NCBI GenBank assembly: GCA_039704465.1
Contig: JASFAU010000013.1
Span: forward strand, 248,001-312,000
DNA length: 64,000 bases
Reading direction: 5' to 3'
Source of the DNA: Plasmodiophora brassicae
Taxonomy: Eukaryota; Endomyxa; Phytomyxea; Plasmodiophorida; Plasmodiophoridae
Part shown: positions 58,115-64,000 of the stretch, one piece after another
Layout of the letters: every line of letters starts with the position of its first letter
Numbering within the stretch: position 1 is the first letter of the stretch
Program-made: the position numbers and the translations under genes
The notes under the pieces: generated by a model
What the model was told of the DNA's origin: nothing
The model's database searches: none
What the model saw: only the letters and a program-made list of their open reading frames with translations

Positions 58115-58450
58115 CGACGAGGATGGGTAAGACGGTGGTGACGGCGTCCTCGATATTGCGTACCGTAGGACGTCGTCAACGATATCGTCAACGTCTTCCC
58201 GCCACGACGGCGGTAGGATGTTGTCGCGGCCACGACTCCACGTCTCGAATACCGATAATACGCGACTGCCGAGCAGGCGGCGAACTTCATCGGGATGTCG
58301 GCCGCGTACGACCGGCGACGACAGGATGGCATGGGCGATGTTCGTCGCCCTGGCCGTCATCAACGCGTACGACAAGACCTGCACCTCCTCGTACCAGTGC
58401 GCCATCACCCGAACCGTCGGGAACCGACTTGACAAATGGAACTGCATCGT
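58112..58450 (-). CDS. Unknown small-protein family, copy 1 (C-terminus cut by foldback element)
   Basis: Frame with possible ATGs at 58450 or 58405 (MAHWYEEVQVLSYALM). The shared domain reads ARATNIAHAILSSPVVRGRHPDEVRRLL...VFETWSRGRDNILPPSWREDVDDIVDDVLRYAI, here ending PSPPSYPSSS and a stop. The TAA stop lies inside the end of the foldback element. Sister copies continue with a Ser-rich tail. Mostly helical; no known family. Confidence 0.5.
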   Translation of the reverse strand, partial: TMQFHLSSRFPTVRVMAHWYEEVQVLSYALMTARATNIAHAILSSPVVRGRHPDEVRRLLGSRVLSVFETWSRGRDNILPPSWREDVDDIVDDVLRYAISRTPSPPSYPSSS

Positions 58451-58950
58451 GTAACGCGTGTGCCACGACGCAGGACATGTAACGCGTAACGCCCGGGTGC
58501 GCGCCAGTCCTCGTACCCACCCCCCTTCCGGGGGGCAAGATGCTATCGGCCCCCCCAGGACCGGACTGTGACCGGCGCACGCACACTGACATGTGCGGTT
58601 CATCGATTGATTCCATGGGGCGTACTCCTATAGGCTCCAGCAGACGCATTGCGACGGCGCCGCTTGCAAAAACCTTATAATGGGGGCGATAGTGTTACTT
58701 CCGATGGAGGGACTGTTCAATGCTCTACGATGCTGCCGACAGCGCCTCACCTTCCGTGACGGAGAATGTAATACCGTCGTCTCCAGTCTACGTCTTAGTT
58801 ACGGTAGTGAGTTTAGTTTATTCTGTTCTTCGCGCTTTTCACGCAGGCGCCTCGGTCTCGGGTCCGAGAACCGAAGATTCAGCCAGCAAACCCTGGATGG
58901 AACGTGCATGGCGAATCGCCAATCGGACGTCCGAAGACCACCCACCCAGT

Positions 58951-59340
58951 CGGGTACGGCACCGTCGACGTGTACCGCCAGGCGTCGGAAACGCAGGCGG
59001 CACAGTGCACGGGTCTAGCGGCCGGGTGTACTCTGGCGCTGCTGCTGCTGATGCACGACCCACGAGGAACGCACGGCCAAGGCGGTGACCGACTGCCTGT
59101 TCCGGACGCTGGATCGGGCCGAACTCCAGGCCTACATCAAGGGCGATGATTGCAGGGCGCACGGCCTACGACGAGCTGCGGGCGGTGATCAAGGCGGGCG
59201 CGTACCGGTCGGCGCCCGCCATCACGGAGACCAGCCTGCCGAAGGAGGCAGAAGCAGGCGCGATAGACGCCATACTCGCAGAAGAACCGATCGTCGGGTA
59301 GCCAGGCGACGGCGCCCGTAATACAACCAGGTAGGAGCGG
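58951..59340 (+). pseudogene. Duplicated cNBD/RGS gene fragment lacking the RGS domain
   Basis: 58951-59160 matches 56791-57000 (third cNBD) and 59161-59340 matches 57402-57583 (C-terminus). The roughly 400 bases between, encoding residues of about 397-530 and so nearly all of the RGS domain, are missing. Small indels also shift the frame within the cNBD part. No start codon is present. A dead copy. Confidence 0.8.
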
Positions 59341-59397
59341 ATCGGTACGTCGTCCTGTATATTCCTGCAAACGCCTGGACCGCGCGATTCCGAATAC

Positions 59398-59650
59398 CTA
59401 CTTCAGCAGGCTGAAGAGCTTTGGCGCCATCTGCGGGTACCGTCAGCGAACCGGGCGGCAGGCGTCGGGCACGACGACGCACACAGTGATCGGTGCAGTG
59501 CCAGTACTTGTAGATGTACCCGTTGCAGTTCTTCTCGCCGGACTCGTCCCCCTCGATACGCTTGGCGCACGCCTCGTACGCCTTGTAGAGCTGGACGCAG
59601 TGATGGTGGCAGTCCTTGTCGATCTGCGGCTTGGGATCCTCCGAGGACAT
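59398..59650 (-). CDS. UQCRH: Cytochrome bc1 complex hinge protein (QCR6/UQCRH)
   Basis: Acidic subunit of respiratory complex III that helps cytochrome c docking. Two exons: 59650-59483 and 59430-59398, with a GTGCGT donor and CCGCAG acceptor. The 66-residue product reads DPKPQIDKDCHHHCVQLYKAY, EACAKRIEG, NGYIYKYWHCTDHC and ends MAPKLFSLLK. The four cysteines of the twin disulfide hairpin (C..C in exon 1, then NC and HC) match the family. It is the only intact copy in the window; the sister copy is the 57628-57725 remnant. The upstream cNBD/RGS fragment shows that it travelled in the same duplication. Confidence 0.9.
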
Positions 59651-60053
59651 CGTGTCGAGCGAGGTCGTCGTCACCGCCGCCTACCTGCCCCGCAGTCGCC
59701 CCAACACAAAAAACAACGGATGGGCTGGAGGGGGGTACCTACACGGTACACCGGACGGTGACAAATGGGACATTGGACCGCGGTCCGCTGCCCCGTTGGG
59801 GGATTGCGGCCAGTTCAGCACCCGTTGGCAATCCGTCTGGGGTCTCTACCTACATATATGCCGCGATACGACTCTGCGGTCGCCCATGCCAAGGGGCGAC
59901 GACGACGTATGTCGCGAGCGGCGGGATGTGTTGCCGTCGGCATGGTCGCCATCCGCCGACCAGCGATCTCGATTCGGTGTTCCTCGATGATGTAGTCTTA
60001 CCACCGTTCATAGGCGTGCGGGGATACTTGCTCGGTCGAGAGAGTGTGCCTGC

Positions 60054-60365
60054 TCACTGCGAATGACGGTGTGCTGGAGGCAGCGAATCGTCGGATGCTG
60101 AAGACGACGACGATGGGTACGACGGAGGTGACGGCGTCCTGACGATTGTGAAGCGTAGGACGTCGTCAACGATATGGTCAACGTCTTCTCGCCACGACAG
60201 CGGCAGGACGTTGTCGCGGCCACGACTCCAGTCCACGAACATCGATCGCACGCGGTTGACCAGTAGACGACGAACTTCATCGGCATGTCGGCCGCGGACG
60301 ACCGAAGACGACAGGATACCGTGGCCCATGTTTGTCGCCCTTGCCCTCATCAGCGCATGCGACAT
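60054..60365 (-). CDS. Unknown small-protein family, copy 2 (most complete)
   Basis: ATG at the complement of 60363-60365; 103 residues, no intron. MSHALMRARATNMGHGILSS, then RGRHADEVRRLLVNRVRSMF, VDWSRGRDNVLPLSWREDVD, HIVDDVLRFTIVRTPSPPSY and a Ser/Asp tail ending PPAHRHSQ. Mostly helical. No known family; N-terminal exons may exist upstream, beyond the palindrome centre. Confidence 0.5.
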   Translation of the reverse strand: MSHALMRARATNMGHGILSSSVVRGRHADEVRRLLVNRVRSMFVDWSRGRDNVLPLSWREDVDHIVDDVLRFTIVRTPSPPSYPSSSSSASDDSLPPAHRHSQ

Positions 60366-60371
60366 GTCGAC

Positions 60372-60596
60372 GAAGGTCGTCGTCTACTGGTCGATCGCGT
60401 GCGAACGGTGTTCGTGGCCTGGAGCCGTGGCCGCGGCAACGTCCTGCCGCTGTCGTGGCGGGAAGACGTCGACCACATCGTTGACGACATCCTACGCTTC
60501 ACAATCTCCAGGACGCCGTCACCTCCGTCGTACCCACCTTCGTCATCTTCGGCATCCGACGATTCGCTGCCTCCAGCATACCGTCATTCGCAGTGA
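60372..60596 (+). pseudogene. Unknown small-protein family, copy 3 (inverted, 5'-truncated)
   Basis: Encodes the same domain from RRLLVDRVRTVFVAWSRGRG through DHIVDDILRFTISRTPSPPSY to PPAYRHSQ. It lacks the ARATN...VVRGRH start because the inverted arm ends there. The frame is intact but no family-type N-terminus is present; it may be read through from the 60285 region. Confidence 0.55.
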
Positions 60597-61105
60597 GCAG
60601 GCACACTCTCTCGACCGAGCAAGCATCCCCGCACGCCTATGAACGGTGTTAAGAGTACATCATCGAAGACGGACGTCATATCCGACATTTTCATAGGGAG
60701 TCCAACCTGGAAGTAAATATGCTGTTCCACAGACAGTGACGTCGAAAGGCGATCAAGCAAGGAAGCCCAGATCGACCAGGCTGGCGGATAGTGACGTCGG
60801 CGGCAGACAGAGAAGTACGTGGACGGCGATCGTTGCGGGCGAGGTCGACGACCGATATCTGGTATATTCCTAGTCTTAGATGATTCGCAGTTCATCGACA
60901 TGGAGTGGCATTGGCAACAGGAAATTGCATGTATCGTATGGGCTGGTCGGATCCACGTGCACACGCCGCCGACACCGAACCAGTATCGCTGGTCGGCGGA
61001 TGGCGACCATGGCGACGGCGACGGCGACACATCTCGCCGCTCGCGGCATATGTCGTCGCCCCTTGGCATAGGCGACCGCAGAGTCGTATCGTGGCAAGTC
61101 TGGAA

Positions 61106-61727
61106 AGAGCTGTGCCATCATCTCATCGTCGTCGTCGTCTAGCAGCCCCACTTGCGGTGGAGATGCTCTTGAACTCGAACCGGAACGTGCATGGCGAATC
61201 GGATGTCCGAGGACAGAGTCCACAGCGGGCTCCTGTTACCCGCCACATCTGTGCCATGGAACGTGCGCAGGTAGACATTACTGCCATTATCTTCACCTGC
61301 TATTTCCAATGGGAATTCGGTCAGCCCGCAAGCAGTGCCTCCGATCTGACATCAGGCAGTGCCAGAATGGACAGGAAACACTCAAGCGGTGATTGCAGAT
61401 AGAAGCGCGTCCCCACAAGTTCTGCATGTGGACATCGCAGCATGGTCTGGTAAACGCTGACGGCGAAGAGCAGACTCAGTGGCAGAATTATCAGCTACGC
61501 TCTGGGCATTCCACCCAAGAACGAAACAAATCGACAACTGTGAAGCAGCATGACCCGCGAATGTATTGCTCCAGCGTTGGATAGCGTTGGGAGTTCTGCG
61601 TTGTCCCGATTCACGTCGATTGGTTTAACGGGTCAGCTGGAATGGCGCTGGTGGAGACGGCTCCTCTTCCTCCCCGACTCCAATAACTGAAGGGGCACAT
61701 AAGCGCTCAGCAACTTTCATGACCCGA
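61106..61727. other. Intergenic region
   Basis: Holds a short block at about 61184-61215 similar to 58900-58940 (GGAACGTGCATGGCGAATCGG). No gene recognised up to the RPN2 stop. Confidence 0.5.
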
Positions 61728-64000
61728 TTACTGAATATACGTACCATGTGGCTGCTCCTCGTTGAACAGTTCTTCCGGCTCGTCGGGCCGCGTGTCGGAT
61801 AGGACAATTATGCCGAAGACGTCCTTCTTGACCGGGGCATACCTAGATCCGGGCTCGACCGACATCAAGTGGCGCTGCGATGGAGTCACCCGGCACTGAT
61901 TCGGGCACGTGAAATGATCAGGCTCAGGTGCAGTAACTGCAGGAGGCTGTGTCGTCGATTCGCCAGCGGCATCAGCAGATTCTCCCTTCACCGTCTCCTT
62001 GTCCGACGGCGATTCCGCAGGCTCCACTGCCATGGCATCGGCGTCGCCGGACCCCCGTTTCTTCTTCATCGCCTTCTGCTTCGCCTTGGCCGAGATCGAC
62101 AGTTGAGCAGTTGGAACCTTCTTCACCTCCTCTTCCTTCTTGGGCTGCTGAACGGCCGGGTAGTCGAAGAGCGACGCGCGCGCATTACAGACGAACGACG
62201 CGTTTTTAGGGATGGCCAGGTTCCGGTTCAGGCCAATCAGTGGCGTCGGGGCAAGCGCCAGCGACAGGAAATGCACGAGAGGGTACCAATACCAATACTG
62301 GGTGAACACGGCCAGCCCAGCACACGCGCACAGACGTTTGTGGCCACTGGAGGATCGAAGCGCAATGGTCATGTTGCGCCCACCAGCGTCCAGAATGCCC
62401 TGGGCCAAGATGGCGCCCATCTTTGTCTGCGTGTCGGTGTGCTTCCCCTCAATGGCAGTCGTCAACGTCGTCCGGTGCTGTTCCACGGCTGCTTCTTGCG
62501 CGGAGTTCACTTGGATGAGGACCATTGACAGGCCCAGCATGCCACCCTGACGGACGAAGTCGACGCGATCCTTAGACAGGACAGTAAGCAGCTCGATGGC
62601 CTGGCGATTCGCCGTTGCCGCACAGGCGATACCAATTGCAAGGGCGGCGCCGTACCGAACATGCGGATTGTACGACTCGCACAGAAGCGAGACAATCTTC
62701 GGGACGCGCTCGGGAACGTTGCCAAGAACGAAACCCAGACCAATAACAGCAGCACGACGAACATCCGTAGAGACATCGGAAACAGCGATGTGCAACAGCC
62801 GATTGATAGCAGAGTTGGCGGCCGTGCACGCAAACGCAAGTGCAATGGCAAAGCAACCGCCGTAGCGGATGTTCGGATCCTTGTCGCCCAGCATTCGTGT
62901 GATCAGACCATCTGCATGTTCCTCTTGGCCGGCAACCATCAGCGCCAAGCCTATGCCAAGACCGCGAACAATCTTCTCGTGCTGGGTGTCGTTGGCGTAC
63001 GCCATCATTTCGTGGATGTGCACCTCCTTGTTGGCACCGAGCTGAACAAGGCCCATTGCAAGACCGGCGGCCTCCCCTGCGACAGCATTGTCGTGGAATA
63101 GAACACCTTTCAACGTGTCGTACAGATTGTCGTCACTCGTCTGCATCGCATTCAGGCCGATCGCCAGACAGGCCCCGTGCTGGACAACTTCATCTTCACC
63201 AGCATTCCGGAGGGATTCTTCGAGATAGGCCAACTGGTCGCCACCGCGGTTGGCATGAATCAAGCCGAGACCGTACAATGCACCAGAAACAAGGTACGGA
63301 GAGTTCGAAGAACCCTCGCCTGGCAAGTACGGGCGAAGGATGCGCATGGAATTCTGCAGGTACCCCTTGTGGATGACGCCGAAAGCAGCAGTCACCGACA
63401 TCTTCGACCAGTTGTTCGCTCGCGTCAGCCAGTCGAGATTGTCCCGAATGAACTGGTCATGCGTTGTCCCGCATTGCATGAAAGCATGGGACACGATGGC
63501 AGACATGTGCGTTACGCTGTTGCGGCCCTCGACGCGCTCCTTAATGGCGGACATGATGCCGAGATCGGTTTTCGCCTGCGAATGCAGGAATTGTGTGTAC
63601 AGCTTGATCGCTGATTCGCCGGACAAGATATACTTGAGGTTCTTGAGAACTTGCTCGTCAATGCCCGCGTCGGGTAGCGCGTTAATGACGCGCAGTTGGA
63701 ACGGATAATTGTCACAGTCGGCAAGATCATATGCAATCTGGTATGCCATCAGGACATTACCGGCCTTCGCAAGTGCTCCAAGTTGTTGCGCGAACCCATT
63801 GCTATCGTCGAGGTAAATCAGGCAGTGGCAAAGCGACAACGAATCGGGCGTTTCGAGTTTGGAGCACAGAGCGCAGATGAGCCTCAGGACTTCCTGCCGG
63901 AAACGGCGGGATTTCACAACCGTCAACGCGAGGTGGAGACAGTGCTTGATCATTCGAGACTTGGCAGCGTCGCCGGACGCGTGTCCCACAGCGGCCTCGA
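61728..64000 (-). CDS. PSMD1: 26S proteasome regulatory subunit RPN2/PSMD1 (5' end outside window)
   Basis: Largest scaffold of the 19S base. A single open frame enters from the right edge and stops at 61728. It shows the helical region ALAKAGNVLMAYQIAYDLAD, then the proteasome/cyclosome repeats (YGLGLIHANRGG, GAGLAMGLVQLGANKE-like, GLGIGLALMVAGQE, DPNIRYGGCFAIALAF, SDVSTDVRRAAVIGLGFVLG, HVRYGAALAIGIACA, FVRQGGMLGLSMVLIQ), and MGAILAQGILDAGGRN. The Lys/Glu-rich insert and the C-terminal VLSDTRPDEPEELFNEE follow the family. The N-terminal part is missing. No intron is seen in 2.2 kb, unusual for this window. Confidence 0.95.
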   Translation of the reverse strand, partial: EAAVGHASGDAAKSRMIKHCLHLALTVVKSRRFRQEVLRLICALCSKLETPDSLSLCHCLIYLDDSNGFAQQLGALAKAGNVLMAYQIAYDLADCDNYPFQLRVINALPDAGIDEQVLKNLKYILSGESAIKLYTQFLHSQAKTDLGIMSAIKERVEGRNSVTHMSAIVSHAFMQCGTTHDQFIRDNLDWLTRANNWSKMSVTAAFGVIHKGYLQNSMRILRPYLPGEGSSNSPYLVSGALYGLGLIHANRGGDQLAYLEESLRNAGEDEVVQHGACLAIGLNAMQTSDDNLYDTLKGVLFHDNAVAGEAAGLAMGLVQLGANKEVHIHEMMAYANDTQHEKIVRGLGIGLALMVAGQEEHADGLITRMLGDKDPNIRYGGCFAIALAFACTAANSAINRLLHIAVSDVSTDVRRAAVIGLGFVLGNVPERVPKIVSLLCESYNPHVRYGAALAIGIACAATANRQAIELLTVLSKDRVDFVRQGGMLGLSMVLIQVNSAQEAAVEQHRTTLTTAIEGKHTDTQTKMGAILAQGILDAGGRNMTIALRSSSGHKRLCACAGLAVFTQYWYWYPLVHFLSLALAPTPLIGLNRNLAIPKNASFVCNARASLFDYPAVQQPKKEEEVKKVPTAQLSISAKAKQKAMKKKRGSGDADAMAVEPAESPSDKETVKGESADAAGESTTQPPAVTAPEPDHFTCPNQCRVTPSQRHLMSVEPGSRYAPVKKDVFGIIVLSDTRPDEPEELFNEEQPHGTYIQ

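Larger units (their letters stand above)
59865..61105. repeat. Large imperfect inverted duplication
   Basis: The left arm (about 59865-60285) is repeated in opposite orientation on the right (about 60360-60650 and about 60985-61105). A spacer of about 75 bases lies at the centre, and roughly 330 bases of unmatched sequence interrupt the right arm. Matching landmarks are the ATACGACTCTGCGGTCGCC block at the outer ends and the GAACTTCATCGGCATGTCG/complement block at the inner ends. Divergence is modest, so the duplication is fairly recent. Confidence 0.8.

Overview
The window is a gene-dense, GC-rich eukaryotic nuclear segment. Most genes have several GT-AG introns of about 40-70 nt and intergenic spacers are usually a few hundred bases. 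The gene content is that of a free-swimming or zoosporic protist: a MORN-repeat protein, long coiled-coil proteins, a voltage-sensor-like adenylyl cyclase, multi-domain cyclic-nucleotide-binding proteins, PP1 and Aurora kinase. Compactness, GC content and intron size would fit a plasmodiophorid such as Plasmodiophora, but this is inference; a marker gene or database comparison is needed to name the organism.

Layout. 1-3413 (-): NAT10 RNA cytidine acetyltransferase, running off the left edge. 4204-7293 (+): an apparently intact pogo/Tigger-like DNA transposon with a seven-exon transposase, inserted at the stop codon of a multi-pass membrane protein gene (7229-8767, -). 9028-13020: secreted EGF protein, COX16-like protein, cytochrome P450. 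13372-14849: PP1 catalytic subunit. 15202-20554: a run of secretory-pathway genes (DOMON protein, L-type lectin, GLG1-like protein). 20816-23077 (-): methyltransferase and alpha/beta hydrolase. 23655-26787: Aurora kinase and a convergent AGC kinase. 27096-29485: RNA polymerase III subunit RPC5. 29723-33136: putative voltage-sensor adenylyl cyclase. 33271-37126: RCC1 plus coiled-coil protein. 37186-41083: EVE-domain protein, TBC1D22 RabGAP, orphan kinase. 41135-43374: a transposon-related SAP/PD-(D/E)XK-like/zinc-finger gene bracketed by five copies of a 23-nt palindrome. 43520-45450: F-BAR/RhoGAP/WW protein. 46201-50288: a FAM32A-like fragment, CDF metal transporter, PTC7-type phosphatase. 51026-55695: mitochondrial ribosomal protein uL4m, GDP-mannose 4,6-dehydratase, MORN protein, a coiled-coil protein and a zinc-knuckle protein. 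55811-57571: a three-cNBD plus RGS protein.

57600-61110 is a rearranged duplication zone. It holds a second, RGS-deleted copy of the cNBD/RGS gene, one intact and one broken copy of the cytochrome bc1 hinge-protein gene, a 134-bp near-perfect foldback element, and three copies of a small unknown gene, two of which form a large inverted repeat. 61728-64000 (-) is RPN2/PSMD1 of the 26S proteasome, running off the right edge.

Functionally the window mixes housekeeping genes (NAT10, PP1, RPC5, RPN2, uL4m, COX16, hinge protein) with a signalling set that could act in one network: an adenylyl cyclase, a cyclic-nucleotide-binding/RGS protein, kinases, PP1, PP2C, RhoGAP and RabGAP. Two or three mobile-element systems have visibly altered neighbouring genes. 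All gene models were made by eye from conserved motifs and splice sites; introns quoted with coordinates were checked for reading-frame continuity.
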